DNA of 64,000 nt, taken from the NCBI GenBank assembly GCA_944325525.1, contig CALVAK010000002.1, positions 1 to 64,000 of the forward strand, in the 5' to 3' direction. The stretch's first letter is position 1, and every line of letters begins with the position of its first letter. Below are positions 42,621 through 54,109 of this stretch, piece by piece. The translations under genes and the position numbers were made by a program. The notes beneath the pieces were generated by a model. The model was not told where the DNA came from, did no database searches, and saw only the letters and a program-made list of their open reading frames with translations. Source of the DNA: Candidatus Gastranaerophilales bacterium. Lineage in GTDB: Bacteria > Cyanobacteriota > Vampirovibrionia > Gastranaerophilales > Gastranaerophilaceae.

Positions 42621-44503
42621 TGGCTGAAAATAAAACATATAGTGATGTTATAGATGAAATTAAAACACGTATTGATATTCTTGATGTTGTGCAATCAAGG
42701 GTTGTTTTAAAAAAGCGGGGTGCAAATTACTGGGGCTGCTGTCCTTTTCATAGTGAAAAAACACCGTCTTTTTGTGTAAGTCCTCAAAAAGGCATATTTA
42801 AATGCTTTGGATGCGGTGAAGGCGGCGATGCAATAAGTTTTTTAATGAAGATTAATAATCAGTCTTTTAATGATGTTATTAGAGATCTTGCAGCACAATT
42901 CGGAATTGAGCTTCCTGCTACATACGGTAACTTAAAACTTGTAACAGAAGAACGGCAAAAAATAAGAGATTCTTTAAAAGATGCCTGTGATTTTTATTTT
43001 AACAACTTGTCAACTGAAAAAGATGCACAAAAAGCTAGCCAGTATTTGAATAAAAGAGGGATAACAGGAGATATTATAAATGAATATAAATTAGGTTATT
43101 CCTTAAAGTCTCAGAATGCACTTTTTAATCATCTAAAATCAAAATATACTCCGGATATTATGGAAAAAGCCGGACTTGTTATTAAGACTGAAAACGGAAA
43201 TTACATAGACAGATTTAAAAATAGAATAATAATTCCTATAAGAGATGAAGCATCAAATGTTATAGCTTTTGGAGCCAGAGCTGTTGATGAAGGTCAGAAT
43301 CCAAAATATTTAAATTCTCCAGATACCGTTTTATATAACAAAAGCCGGATATTGTACGGCATAGATAAAGCAAAAGATAAAATGATTGAAGATGATTATG
43401 TTGTTATAATGGAAGGGTATTTCGATGTAATTTCAGCCCAAGCAGCAGGATTAAAAAATACTGTTGCTTCCTGTGGAACTGCTCTTACTGTTGACCATAT
43501 AAGGTTAATAGCAAAGTATTCAAAATCTCGAAAGATATATCTTGCTTTTGATACAGATCAAGCAGGATTGAAAGCAACGCAAAGAAGTACTGATGTTATT
43601 AAGGAAGCCTTCTTGGGGCTTGGAAATTTGAAAATATTTGACCAAACCTATTCTTCTATATCCGAAGAAAAGTATACCTGTGAAATAAGAGTAATTGCAC
43701 CTTTTGACAGTAAAGATCCTGATGAGTACATTAGAGAATACGGAATAGAACAGTATAAAAAATACATAAAGAAAGCTCCTTTGCTGCTGGATTTTGAATT
43801 AAATCAGATTTTAAAAGAGTATAATAATGATTTTTCTCCAACAGATAAGTTAAAATTAATCAGAAAAATCATGCCTTTAATTGAGGAAATTCCGAATAAT
43901 ATAGTTCAAAATGAATATATAAAGTTGATTTCTGATAAAATTAATATAGATGAAAATGCTTTGATTAGGGAGGTTAATAAGATAAGAATGCCGCAAACCC
44001 TTGTTGATAAAGAAGTTAATCGAATTGTAACAAAATCTTCAAATATCTATGAAAAAGCACAAAAAAATTTATTAAGCTTGTTTCTAACCGGTGAAAGTGA
44101 TATAGACTTAAGTTATCTTAGAGATGTTATAAAAAATGTTAAATTTATAGATAAAAATTTAATTATTATCAAAGAAGCAATTGACAAATTATCATATCGG
44201 GTAAATAATGAGGTGGAAAAATTAATACAAGCCCTGTATACACAATTTGCTGAGGATAATGAATTAAAGGATATAATTACAGATTTAATATATATAGCAG
44301 ACAGCTTTAAAAATCTTTCTGAAAAAGATTTTAAAGAAGCAGTAAAAGATAATGTTGAGAGTATTCAAAAATATCATTTTAATTGTGAAAATGAAATGCT
44401 TGTTTCAAAATATAAACAATTTAGTGATGATGATATTGAATCTATGCAGTATCAAATGCAATTACGTGAAAGATTAAAAAATAAACAAAAAATTGGAGAA
44501 TAA
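42620..44503 (+). CDS. dnaG: DNA primase
   Basis: 627 aa. The N-terminal CHC2 zinc domain has C41, H44, C62 and C65 ([11 protein letters not shown]... [11 protein letters not shown]). The TOPRIM domain (about 255-350) has the glutamate in [14 protein letters not shown] and the acidic pair in LAFDTDQAG. The C-terminal 200 residues form the helicase-binding region. It makes RNA primers at the replication fork. Translation is coupled to dgt by a TAATG overlap, and rpoD follows after five bases. Confidence 0.97.
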   Translation: MAENKTYSDVIDEIKTRIDILDVVQSRVVLKKRGANYWGCCPFHSEKTPSFCVSPQKGIFKCFGCGEGGDAISFLMKINNQSFNDVIRDLAAQFGIELPATYGNLKLVTEERQKIRDSLKDACDFYFNNLSTEKDAQKASQYLNKRGITGDIINEYKLGYSLKSQNALFNHLKSKYTPDIMEKAGLVIKTENGNYIDRFKNRIIIPIRDEASNVIAFGARAVDEGQNPKYLNSPDTVLYNKSRILYGIDKAKDKMIEDDYVVIMEGYFDVISAQAAGLKNTVASCGTALTVDHIRLIAKYSKSRKIYLAFDTDQAGLKATQRSTDVIKEAFLGLGNLKIFDQTYSSISEEKYTCEIRVIAPFDSKDPDEYIREYGIEQYKKYIKKAPLLLDFELNQILKEYNNDFSPTDKLKLIRKIMPLIEEIPNNIVQNEYIKLISDKINIDENALIREVNKIRMPQTLVDKEVNRIVTKSSNIYEKAQKNLLSLFLTGESDIDLSYLRDVIKNVKFIDKNLIIIKEAIDKLSYRVNNEVEKLIQALYTQFAEDNELKDIITDLIYIADSFKNLSEKDFKEAVKDNVESIQKYHFNCENEMLVSKYKQFSDDDIESMQYQMQLRERLKNKQKIGE

Positions 44504-44508
44504 ATTCA

Positions 44509-45618
44509 ATGAGCAAAAAGAAAAATTCAGATTTATCAGTTGTAGGGATTTTAGAAGAAGATGAAGCATTAGAAAATGAATCAACAGATGCTTCGGGTAT
44601 TATTTTGATGACAGAACCTGAATCAATAAGCAGAGATGGTATGGATGTTATTATGAACTCAGAAAGAAATAAAATTATTGATACTATTGAAAATGAAGAT
44701 TTGTTTTCTGCTGATATTGATGAAGAAGATGAAGAAGAAGATGTATCGCTTATTGATGCATTATTACCGAAAGGGGTTTCCTTTGATGACCCTGTTAAAA
44801 TGTACTTGCGTGAAATAGGTCGTATTAAGTTATTAACAGCAGAACAAGAAATAGACCTTGCTAAAAAAATCATACAAGGCGGTAATGCAGGCGTAATAGC
44901 AAAAAGAAAACTTGTCCAGGCTAATTTAAGACTTGTTGTTAGTATTGCTAAAAAATATGTTGGTCGTGGCATGCTATTTTTAGATCTTATCCAGGAAGGT
45001 AATTTAGGATTAATAAGAGCTGCTGAAAAATTTGACCATGAAAGAGGATATAAGTTTTCGACTTATGCTACATGGTGGATTCGTCAAGCAATTACAAGAG
45101 CAATTGCTGATCAGGCAAGAACAATAAGAATACCAGTGCATATGGTTGAAACAATAAATAAGTTAAAAAAGGTTACAAGAAAACTTGCTCAAGAACTTTC
45201 AAGAAAACCTACAGAAGAAGAATTAGCCGTAGAAATGAATATTTCAGTTCCGAAGTTAAGAGAAATTATAAAAGTTGCTCAAGAGCCATTATCTCTTGAA
45301 ACGCCTATAGGAAAAGAAGAAGATTCAAGACTTGGTGATTTTATTGAAGATAAGGATGCTGATGCCCCTGTAAAAACAGTTGCTCAGGAACTCTTAAGAG
45401 AGGATTTAGCTGAAGTATTAAGCGGTTTATCTCCGAGAGAAAGAGATGTTCTTCGTTTAAGATTTGGTATGGATGATGGTAGACAAAGAACTCTTGAAGA
45501 AGTTGGACAGTTATTCGGCGTTACAAGAGAACGTATCAGACAAATTGAAGCGAAGGCTCTCAGAAAGTTAAGACATCCAAATAGAAGTAAAAGACTTAAA
45601 GAATATATTGAAGTTTAA
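44509..45618 (+). CDS. rpoD: Primary sigma factor RpoD/SigA
   Basis: 369 aa. A short acidic N-terminus (residues about 1-80, replacing region 1.1) precedes regions 1.2 ([21 protein letters not shown]), 2.1-2.4 ([38 protein letters not shown]), 3 and 4.2 ([29 protein letters not shown]). It directs RNA polymerase to TTGACA/TATAAT promoters, consistent with the -10 boxes seen here. TTGGAG precedes the ATG. It closes the dgt-dnaG-rpoD operon, followed by a strong terminator. Confidence 0.98.
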   Translation: MSKKKNSDLSVVGILEEDEALENESTDASGIILMTEPESISRDGMDVIMNSERNKIIDTIENEDLFSADIDEEDEEEDVSLIDALLPKGVSFDDPVKMYLREIGRIKLLTAEQEIDLAKKIIQGGNAGVIAKRKLVQANLRLVVSIAKKYVGRGMLFLDLIQEGNLGLIRAAEKFDHERGYKFSTYATWWIRQAITRAIADQARTIRIPVHMVETINKLKKVTRKLAQELSRKPTEEELAVEMNISVPKLREIIKVAQEPLSLETPIGKEEDSRLGDFIEDKDADAPVKTVAQELLREDLAEVLSGLSPRERDVLRLRFGMDDGRQRTLEEVGQLFGVTRERIRQIEAKALRKLRHPNRSKRLKEYIEV

Positions 45619-45630
45619 TTTATTTAAATA

Positions 45631-45660
45631 AAAAAGAGAAGTTTTATAACTTCTCTTTTT
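45631..45660. terminator. Bidirectional Rho-independent terminator
   Basis: 13-bp perfect stem (45631-45643 with 45648-45660), 4-base loop, T and A flanks. Serves rpoD on the plus strand and ftsX on the minus strand. Confidence 0.93.
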
Positions 45661-45686
45661 TATTAATTTGACTGATATACATTAAT

Positions 45687-46592
45687 TTATACTTGCAGAT
45701 GTTTCTTTATTGAAAGCATACTTCCTCCCGCACTAAAGAATATTGCAATTATAAATATGCAGAATACGACAATTTGAAGTGCAAACTCTGATGAAGGAAT
45801 ATTTAAAAACTCATTCAAACGAACTAATGCATTTTGAACTGTATTTAAAGGAATAAGGGATATAATTGCTCCTATAAAACCGTATATTGCTCCTTGTAAT
45901 ATTAATGGAATTTTAATGTACCAGTTGCTTACTCCCATTAATCTCATAATTTCAATTTCTTCTTTTCTCGATTGAATAACAAGTTGAATTGTGCAGTTTA
46001 TAATTATTATTGTTAATAAAGCAACAGCAATAAGTACAAATACTGTGACAGTGTTGTAAACTGTAGTAATTGTTTGTAGTTTTTTTGCAAATTCCTGAGC
46101 ATAGTTCATACTTTCAATGCCTTGAAGTTTCTTTATTTCATCACAAACAATCATTATATTTTTAGGGTCATCTACCGTAACATGGATAGTATCTGGAAGA
46201 GGATTTTCCATGCCGGATACATCCATATTATCATTCATTTCTTCCCAGGCTTGTTCTTTTGTTTTAACGGAAACTTTTTTTACGTGTTCTAATTCATTTA
46301 TACGTGAAGACATAAATACAGGATCAGTATTTTGTTTAAGATATACAGAAACGACAAATGTATTTCCTAGGTTATCTACATAAGAACTTAAAGAAAAACT
46401 TGTTCTGAACAATGCACCGAAAATGGTTAATATTGCGGCAATTGCAGCAATAATTGCTATATTAATAAGCCCTGTTCTCTTAATACCATATACAGTTTCC
46501 ATTGCTATTCTGTACATAATTCTTACGGAGGATAAGTGTCGCTGGGGTATATGTTTTTTTACTGTTTCTTTTATTTGTCTTTTTTTATTCAT
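45687..46592 (-). CDS. ftsX: Cell division protein FtsX
   Basis: 301 aa with four membrane helices (about 38-62, 178-202, 230-255, 272-295), an extracytoplasmic loop after helix 1 (VVSVYLKQNTDPVFMSSRINELEHVKKV) and a FtsX-type C-terminal domain. It forms an ABC-like complex with FtsE at the septum that activates wall hydrolases. The start overlaps the ftsE stop by 8 bases. The N-terminal KKHIPQRHLSSVRIMYRIAMETVYG resembles the cytosolic amphipathic region of other FtsX proteins. Confidence 0.95.
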   Translation of the reverse strand: MNKKRQIKETVKKHIPQRHLSSVRIMYRIAMETVYGIKRTGLINIAIIAAIAAILTIFGALFRTSFSLSSYVDNLGNTFVVSVYLKQNTDPVFMSSRINELEHVKKVSVKTKEQAWEEMNDNMDVSGMENPLPDTIHVTVDDPKNIMIVCDEIKKLQGIESMNYAQEFAKKLQTITTVYNTVTVFVLIAVALLTIIIINCTIQLVIQSRKEEIEIMRLMGVSNWYIKIPLILQGAIYGFIGAIISLIPLNTVQNALVRLNEFLNIPSSEFALQIVVFCIFIIAIFFSAGGSMLSIKKHLQV

Positions 46593-47259
46593 AAGTACCT
46601 GCCTGTACGTCTCTGATAATTTGTCCTTGCTCCATTGTGATTACTCTTTTTCTGAAGTAATCAACAATATCCCTGTCATGAGTAGAAACAATAACGGTAA
46701 TCCCCTTTTCGTTGATTTGTTCCAAAATTTGCATAATTTCAAGCGAATTTTTAGGATCAAGATTACCGGTAGGTTCGTCTGCAATTAATAATGGAGGGCC
46801 GTTAACTATTGCTCTTGCAATACTGACACGTTGTTGTTCGCCGCCTGAAAGTTCAGTCGGTTTTGCATTCATTTTATTTAATAAACCTACAATTTTTAAA
46901 GCCCCTGTAACTCTTTCTTGAATTTCTCTTGATCGCATTCCCAGTGTTCTTATTACATAGGCAATATTATCATATACTGATATATTGGGAAGAAGTTTAT
47001 AGTCTTGAAAAACAATGCCCATGCATCTTCTTATATTAGGAACTCTGTCATTTGGTAATTTGGCAATATTAATATTGCCAATCATAACAGTGCCGGAGGT
47101 CGGGATTTCTTCTCTATATAACAATTTCATTAATGTTGATTTTCCTGCTCCGCTTGAACCTGTTAAAAATACAAATTCGCTTGACATAATATCAAGGTTA
47201 ATATTTTGTAATGCATAATTATCTTTATATTTTTTATAAACGTTTCTGAGTTGAATCAT
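46585..47259 (-). CDS. ftsE: Cell division ATP-binding protein FtsE
   Basis: 224 aa ABC ATPase. Walker [10 protein letters not shown] (34-42), signature LSGGE (137-141), Walker B LLIADE (157-162) and DEPTGNLDP as in FtsE. It powers FtsX signalling to peptidoglycan hydrolases. Its start overlaps the preceding transketolase gene by 26 bases. The ATG has AAAAG upstream but no strong SD, which fits coupled translation. Confidence 0.96.
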   Translation of the reverse strand: MIQLRNVYKKYKDNYALQNINLDIMSSEFVFLTGSSGAGKSTLMKLLYREEIPTSGTVMIGNINIAKLPNDRVPNIRRCMGIVFQDYKLLPNISVYDNIAYVIRTLGMRSREIQERVTGALKIVGLLNKMNAKPTELSGGEQQRVSIARAIVNGPPLLIADEPTGNLDPKNSLEIMQILEQINEKGITVIVSTHDRDIVDYFRKRVITMEQGQIIRDVQAGTYE

Positions 47260-48199
47260 CTTTTATAAGCCCCAAAATTTTTTGTGTTAATTTTTCTGAA
47301 TTCAGTCCATAGAAATTCATTAATTCTTTTGCTTTTCCGCTTTGTCCGAATTGGTCATTTATTCCTATTCGGGATATTTTTACCGGATATTCTTCACTTA
47401 GTATTTCACAAATACTGCTTCCAAGACCGCCTATTATTGAGTGATTTTCTATTGTTATCACTCTGTTTGTCTTTTTTGCTGAAAGTATAATATTTGTTTT
47501 ATCAAGAGGTTTTATGCAAGGTACGTTAATAACCTGAGCACTTATCCCTGAATCTTCTAATATTTTAGCACAATCAAGAGTTTCAACCAATGTCTCTCCG
47601 TTGGTAATTAAAGTAACATCTTTTCCTTCACGTAATATTTGCGATTTTATGATATTTTCTTGAGGATACTGTGTTTCGTCAAATATATCAGGTAAACTTG
47701 TTCTCGCAATTCTTATATAAAAAGGTCCGTAATGCTCTGCGGCGTATTCAACGGCTCTTTTTGTTTCAGTTGCATCGGCAGGTATAATAACAGTCATGTT
47801 AGGAATACTTCTCATTAATGAAATATCTTCAAGGGACTGATGGCTTGCACCATCTTCACCAACTGTAATTCCACCGTGAGTTGCTGCTATTTTTACGTTT
47901 AAATTTGAATAACATATTGTGTTTCTGATTTGTTCCCAGGCTCTTCCTGAAGCAAACATTGCAAATGTAGAAACAAAAGGTGTTTTTCCTGTGCAGGCAA
48001 GCCCTGCTGCAGTTGTCATTAAATCTTGTTCTGCTATCCCTACATTAAAGAAGCGTTGCGGAAATTCTTTAGCAAATATTTGTGTTTGCGTAGAACAAGA
48101 TAAATCAGCATCAAGAACAACAATATTATTGTTCGCTTTCCCAAGTTCTACCAGAGTTTTTCCGTATATACTTCTTACCGATTTACATTCTCTTGCCAT
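47234..48199 (-). CDS. Transketolase, C-terminal subunit
   Basis: 321 aa. It contains the pyrimidine-binding and C-terminal domains of transketolase: FNVGIAEQDLMTTAAGLA, FVSTFAMFASGRAWEQIRN, THGGITVGEDGASHQSLEDI and the C-terminal GGLGSSICEILSEEYP. With the adjacent N-terminal subunit it makes a split transketolase that moves two-carbon units between pentose- and hexose-phosphates. Archaea and many anaerobes use this split form; ATTAGAAT-type spacing upstream has AGGAG before the ATG. Confidence 0.93.
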   Translation of the reverse strand: MARECKSVRSIYGKTLVELGKANNNIVVLDADLSCSTQTQIFAKEFPQRFFNVGIAEQDLMTTAAGLACTGKTPFVSTFAMFASGRAWEQIRNTICYSNLNVKIAATHGGITVGEDGASHQSLEDISLMRSIPNMTVIIPADATETKRAVEYAAEHYGPFYIRIARTSLPDIFDETQYPQENIIKSQILREGKDVTLITNGETLVETLDCAKILEDSGISAQVINVPCIKPLDKTNIILSAKKTNRVITIENHSIIGGLGSSICEILSEEYPVKISRIGINDQFGQSGKAKELMNFYGLNSEKLTQKILGLIKDDSTQKRL

Positions 48200-48208
48200 T
48201 CTAATCTC

Positions 48209-49019
<811 letters not shown>

Positions 49020-49045
<26 letters not shown>

Positions 49046-49805
49046 TTGCTCCCCTTTTACGCATATAATATCTGTATTTTACTGCTTCTATTATAGCCTT
49101 AAACATAAAAAGAGGTAAAGTTTTATATATTCTTTTTAATCTTTGAGGCTGTTTATATGTTCTGTATATCCATTCACAGCCCATAATTCTGAAAAATTCA
49201 GGAGCACGTTCGACTTCGCCTGCCCATACATCAAAACTACCCCCAACACCTATATAAACTGATTCAGGTAATTTCTTTCTGCATTTATTTATAAAAAACT
49301 CTTGTTTTGGTGCTCCTAAAGCAGCAAGTACAACATCCGGTTTTATTTCCGCAAGGTGTTCGATAATTTCTTCTTCTTTTGGCAGAGTAAAATATCCGTT
49401 TCTGTAGTAGCATATATTAAGATTTTCGTATTCATCTTCTATATTTTTTACAGTCTTTTTTATTACTTCTTCTTTTGCCCCTATTAATGCAACTGAGTAG
49501 TTTAGCATGTTGCAGTGATTAATTAATTCAATAGCAAGGTCTATTCCAGGAATTCTTTCTTGATTAATGCCTTTCATTTTTAATGCAAGTTGTATTCCGC
49601 TTCCGTCGGCAACAACCAGCTGGGCATTTTTAATGATTTCACTTAATTTTTCTTCTTTTTTTGCTGATTCTATAATTTCAGGATTTATAGTTATAACGTG
49701 TGCACCCTGTTTGGTTTTAATCATATCAACTAAATATCTTATTGCATCGTCAAAAGATATTATATCAACCTCATATCCCAGTACTTTTTCTTTCTTTCTT
49801 TCCAT
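49020..49805 (-). CDS. WecG/TagA/CpsF family glycosyltransferase
   Basis: 261 aa. Family text: GYEVDIISFDDAIRYLVDMI, HVITINPEIIESAKKEEK, VVADGSGIQLALK, GIDLAIELINHCN, VLAALGAPKQEFFINKC and YIGVGGSFDVWAGEVERAPEF. These cytosolic, membrane-associated enzymes add N-acetylmannosaminuronate, ManNAc or similar residues to lipid-linked GlcNAc in surface polysaccharide synthesis. Donor cannot be told here. The ATG lacks an SD sequence. It heads the overlapping tkt-ftsEX block. Confidence 0.93.
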
Positions 49806-49855
49806 TTTATAAGTCTAACATATTTTATATAATGATGGCTTATAATTAAATTATG

Positions 49856-51253
49856 TTAAATATTAACAGTATTCATTAATTTCTCTTTTAGTTCATTTGC
49901 AGAATCTTCATAACCGATTCTGCCCATAAGAGCATAAGTATAATTTTTTGATTGCTCAACACCCGGCTGGTCAAAGGCATCAATGTTATATAATGCACCG
50001 GCTATTGCTGTTTGGATTTCAAACATATATAGCAACTGCCCTAAATAATATGGAGTTACTTCAGGGATTATTATCGTAACATTGGGTCTTTTATAATCTA
50101 TTAAGGAGGCCATAGTAGAGTCAGCTTCAGCATTAAACAATCTGTTTATTGTTTTACCGCCGAGATAACTTATCCCTGTATATTCAAATATGTTAGGTAT
50201 TTCAACAGTTGTATCATAATTTGCAACCCTTAAAAAGTTTATAATTTTGTCATTTGGTCCTTCATTATATAATTGAATTTGTGAGTGCTGGTCTGTAACT
50301 CCTATTGCTTTAACAGGAGTCTGACCTGTGTTTACGATATTATTATTTTTGTCCTTTTCTTTCCCTAAGGATTCGGCCCATAATTGACAGTACCAATCTG
50401 CAATATATCTTAAACGATATGAATATGGCATCATTACAGAAATCTTTTTACCTTTTTTCTTATCCATAAGATAATGAATTAAAGCATTTTGTGCGGCAAT
50501 ATTGTAATGAATATCTGTATTTTTCAGGGCAAGGTCCATATCCTTTATACCTTGTGTTATTTCTTCTATATTTATTCCTACCAGGGCAAAAGGAAGCAGT
50601 CCTACAGCAGAAAATACTGAAAATCTGCCACCTACATCATCTGGAATATAAAATGTTTTATACCCTTCTTGATCGGATAATTGTTTTAATATGCCGACAT
50701 TTTTATCTGTTGTAGCTATTATATTTTTTCTGTAATCATCACCAAGCTCTTTTTCCATTTTATCTTTTAAAATCATAAATAAAGCCATTACTTCTGCTGT
50801 AGAGCCTGATTTTGTTACAACATTTACAAGGGTTTTCTTTAAGTCTAGTATGTTAAATAATGATGTTAATTGGTCAGGGTCAATATTATCCAGGAAAAAA
50901 ATTCTCGGAAAATTATTTCTCTGTTCTTTTGAGAGAAAATTCCAATATGGTGGAAGTATTGCTTCACAAACAGCCTTACCGCCTAATGCAGAACCTCCCA
51001 TACCGAGTATTAATACATTATCAAAACGGTTTTCAACAAGTGCTGCATATTCTTTCACGTACCATATTGTTTCTTCGTTATAGCCAAGATTCATCCAGCG
51101 AAGTTTCTGTCCCGGTTTATCCTTGTTTGAATTTAAATCGGCAATTATTCTGTGAATAGTTTCTTGATAGTTATTAAATTCTTCTTCTATGTTTAATCCG
51201 TTTTCGTTACCGATTATTTCTTTTTTTATGTTTCGGTAGTTCAGCTCTATCAT
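49856..51253 (-). CDS. pgi: Glucose-6-phosphate isomerase
   Basis: 465 aa. Two SIS-like domains with the GPI signatures GMGGSALGGKAVCEAIL, VTKSGSTAEVMALF, DVGGRFSVFSAVGLLPFALVG, and HSQIQLYNEGPND (family active-site Glu/His region), ending with a conserved QPGVEQSKNYTYALMG. It interconverts glucose 6-phosphate and fructose 6-phosphate, linking the ROK kinase and GlmS to glycolysis. GCGAGG precedes the ATG. Shorter than E. coli Pgi but normal for this bacterial/archaeal-type group. Confidence 0.95.
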   Translation of the reverse strand: MIELNYRNIKKEIIGNENGLNIEEEFNNYQETIHRIIADLNSNKDKPGQKLRWMNLGYNEETIWYVKEYAALVENRFDNVLILGMGGSALGGKAVCEAILPPYWNFLSKEQRNNFPRIFFLDNIDPDQLTSLFNILDLKKTLVNVVTKSGSTAEVMALFMILKDKMEKELGDDYRKNIIATTDKNVGILKQLSDQEGYKTFYIPDDVGGRFSVFSAVGLLPFALVGINIEEITQGIKDMDLALKNTDIHYNIAAQNALIHYLMDKKKGKKISVMMPYSYRLRYIADWYCQLWAESLGKEKDKNNNIVNTGQTPVKAIGVTDQHSQIQLYNEGPNDKIINFLRVANYDTTVEIPNIFEYTGISYLGGKTINRLFNAEADSTMASLIDYKRPNVTIIIPEVTPYYLGQLLYMFEIQTAIAGALYNIDAFDQPGVEQSKNYTYALMGRIGYEDSANELKEKLMNTVNI

Positions 51254-51398
51254 TTACGCCTCGCTTTATGATTAATGTTCGACTATATTGTGAAAAAAAT
51301 CTCCATATTCTATTTTACATGCTTATAAAATTATTTAAAGTACTTTTGTATTATGTTATATAATTAAATTTACAAAAAGTTAGTGTTAGGATGTTTAC

Positions 51399-52352
51399 AT
51401 GAAAGAGTTAGATTTTTTAAAAATTATTACTGACGTACTGGATGACAATTCACTTTTAGGTGATGATTGTGCGTATCTCTCTGATTTAGATATATTTATT
51501 ACTCAAGATACTCTTGTTGAAGATGTTCATTTTTCTTTATATACAACATCTCCTTATTTATTAGGACGAAAATCTGTCGCTGTTAATTTAAGTGATATTG
51601 CTTCTTCTTTGTCTATGCCTAAATATATTACTGTTTCAGTTTCTCTTCCTGCGTCAATTGAGAATTCTTTTGTTTCTGAATTTTATAGAGGTGTTAATGA
51701 AATTTGCTCAGAATACGGTGTAAAAGTTGCCGGCGGGGATATTACAGGTGCTGATAAAGTTATGATATCTGTTTGTGCAATCGGAAAAAAGAAAATTAAT
51801 TATATTTCTTCAAGAAGCTTTGCAAAAAAAGGTGATATAGTAGCAGTTGTTGGTAGACATGGTTCAAGTGCTGCTGGACTTTATGCTTTATCAAATTTTC
51901 TTTATGCAGATGAAGAATTAATTAATTCACATATAAATCCTAAACCTTGCTTGAATCAGTCATATAAGCTTTCTAAAATCATTGATGAAAATATTGTTGT
52001 AATGGATAGTTCTGACGGGCTTATTGATTCTTTGTATAAGATTGCTTCAGCGAGCAGACATTCTCTTGAAATTGATATTAATAAAGTTCCTGTGAGTGAA
52101 AAACTTATTGAGTTTTCTTCACAGAACAATTTGGATTATAAAGATTTTGTAAAATGGGGCGGGGAAGATTATGGACTTATAATTTGCCTGCCTGATAAAT
52201 TGTATTCTCTTCTTAATCCCGATGAGTTTGTTGCTGTGGGTAAAGTTTTGAATAAAGATATATCTCCTTGTGTTGTTGTGAAAGATGGAAGCAGAACTGA
52301 GAATATTACTGAAAATGTATTTTTTGAAAAGTCATATAATCATTTTTCATAA
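51399..52352 (+). CDS. thiL: Thiamine-monophosphate kinase
   Basis: 317 aa. AIR-synthase-type fold with metal-binding aspartates in LLGDDCAYLSD, TQDTLVEDVHFSLYTTS, and SVAVNLSDIAS; then VKVAGGDITGADK and VVMDSSDGLIDSL. The C-terminal WGGEDYGLIICLP is typical of ThiL. It phosphorylates thiamine monophosphate to thiamine pyrophosphate, the cofactor of the transketolase encoded next door. No TPP riboswitch is seen upstream. AGGATG precedes the start. Confidence 0.95.
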   Translation: MKELDFLKIITDVLDDNSLLGDDCAYLSDLDIFITQDTLVEDVHFSLYTTSPYLLGRKSVAVNLSDIASSLSMPKYITVSVSLPASIENSFVSEFYRGVNEICSEYGVKVAGGDITGADKVMISVCAIGKKKINYISSRSFAKKGDIVAVVGRHGSSAAGLYALSNFLYADEELINSHINPKPCLNQSYKLSKIIDENIVVMDSSDGLIDSLYKIASASRHSLEIDINKVPVSEKLIEFSSQNNLDYKDFVKWGGEDYGLIICLPDKLYSLLNPDEFVAVGKVLNKDISPCVVVKDGSRTENITENVFFEKSYNHFS

Positions 52353-52450
52353 ATGAAAATTTGTAAACATCTATAAATAATGATTACAATTTGAGCAAAA
52401 AATAAAATGTTCATATTTAAAGCATGTGAGAAGATAATCGGATTTTAGGT

Positions 52451-54004
52451 ATGAATATTCTTAATCAGCATATTTCCGGAATAAATAGCCAATACAACCA
52501 AAGTGTGCCTGTAAAGAAAAATTCTCCCAGTTCTGTTTTAACAACCAGAACATCTATTTTTTATATAAATGATCTTCACGGTCAAATACCTAAAATGGAA
52601 AGACTTGTTTCTGCTTCTGAGCATGCAAGTATACTTGCGGGGAAAAATGGTTCTGATATTTTAAAATTATGTTCAGGAGATACTTTTATAGGTTCTGATG
52701 AAAAAAGAAATCTTGCAGCTGCAAGATTTCTGAATTTAGCAGGTATTGATGCACAGGCTCCAGGCAATCATGATTTTGATATTACTGCTTCTATTTGCGG
52801 AAAACTACTAAAGAACTCAAAGGCTAAAATACTTGGAATGAATATGAATTTCCCTGATAGTAATTCTGATTTATCAAAAAAAGTTATGCGTTCTTTTGTT
52901 CATGTTTCAGAAAACGGTGAGAAATATGGTTTAATTGGAATTCAACCTTCTGATATGAATTCAAGATTAAAAGATAAGAAAATACTTGAAGGTATTACAA
53001 TTGATGATAAAGACCAAACAATAAAAGAATTAAGAGAAGAAGTTCAAAAACTAAAAAATCAAAATGTTAATAAAATTATTTTATTGTCACACGAAGGATA
53101 TGACACAGAAAGAGAAATTGCTCAGTCTGTAGGCGGCATTGATGTTATTTTAGGTGGTCATTCTCATGATTTAATAGAGGGTGTTGTTCCAGGTAAAAAT
53201 TTGTTTTATTCCCCTGATGGTGAACCGGTTGTTATTACTCAGGCGGGAAGAGATGGTAATCATTTTGGAATTTTAAATCTTGAATTTAATGATAAAGGTG
53301 AAATATCTTATGTTCAGAATAATATTATGGATACTAACATATACTCTTCTAATATGATTATGGCTAAAACAGTTGATTCAATACTGGGAAAATCTCCGGT
53401 GATAGGTAATCTGAAACATGTTGATCCTATACCTAAAAATAATTTATTAGAAGAAAATCCCTGGGCGGATTTTGTTTCTGATGCAATAAAAAATATGCTG
53501 CAGGCTGATATTGTTCTTATAAATTCAGCAAATTTCAGAGGCAGTGTTGATTACGGAACTGTTACAGAACGTGATATTTCAAGTATTTTCCCTTTTAATA
53601 ATAAATTGAGTAAAGTTAAATTAAATGAAGAAGATTTGGTCGATGCAATAAAAGCATGTGCAAAATCACTTACTGCATCAAATTCAAAACCAGGGATTAT
53701 GCAGGTTTCCGGTTTAACATATAAAATAAATATAAACGGTGACTTAGTTGAACTTGTATATATTGATAAGGACGGAAATAAAAGATTTATTGATGTTGAC
53801 AATCCCGATCCAAATAAAATATATACGGCAGTTTATGATGAGTTTTTATTAGGCGGCGGCGATGATTTAGAAATGCTTGAAAGAGATGATGATGAAATTA
53901 TTCAACGCTATCCATTTGATAAAGATAAAGTTACTATTGATTATATTAAAACGATTAAACAGCCGTTTGAGGTAAGGAAAGATAACAGAATACAAATTGT
54001 TTAG
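52451..54004 (+). CDS. Metallophosphatase / 5'-nucleotidase
   Basis: 517 aa. The N-terminal calcineurin-like metallophosphatase domain (about 35-300) has FYINDLHGQ, CSGDTFIGSD, APGNHDFD, LLSHEGYDTER and GGHSHD as metal-binding motifs, followed by the 5'-nucleotidase C-terminal domain (about 330-515, INSANFRGSVDYGTVTERDI). Relatives are secreted UshA/CD73-type enzymes, but here the N-terminus (MNILNQHISGINSQYNQSVPV) shows no signal peptide, so the enzyme may be cytosolic or exported unconventionally. Confidence 0.9.
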   Translation: MNILNQHISGINSQYNQSVPVKKNSPSSVLTTRTSIFYINDLHGQIPKMERLVSASEHASILAGKNGSDILKLCSGDTFIGSDEKRNLAAARFLNLAGIDAQAPGNHDFDITASICGKLLKNSKAKILGMNMNFPDSNSDLSKKVMRSFVHVSENGEKYGLIGIQPSDMNSRLKDKKILEGITIDDKDQTIKELREEVQKLKNQNVNKIILLSHEGYDTEREIAQSVGGIDVILGGHSHDLIEGVVPGKNLFYSPDGEPVVITQAGRDGNHFGILNLEFNDKGEISYVQNNIMDTNIYSSNMIMAKTVDSILGKSPVIGNLKHVDPIPKNNLLEENPWADFVSDAIKNMLQADIVLINSANFRGSVDYGTVTERDISSIFPFNNKLSKVKLNEEDLVDAIKACAKSLTASNSKPGIMQVSGLTYKININGDLVELVYIDKDGNKRFIDVDNPDPNKIYTAVYDEFLLGGGDDLEMLERDDDEIIQRYPFDKDKVTIDYIKTIKQPFEVRKDNRIQIV

Positions 54005-54109
54005 TTTCTGATTTCTTTATAAATATTTAATTTGACGTTTTTTTTCATATTTTTTAAAATAGATGTATAATTTTACATGTATAATTAGTTGTTATTCTGG
54101 AGTATTAAA

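Noticed and set aside
51254..51398. TPP riboswitch before thiL
   Set aside because: No CUGAGA-type conserved motif is present.
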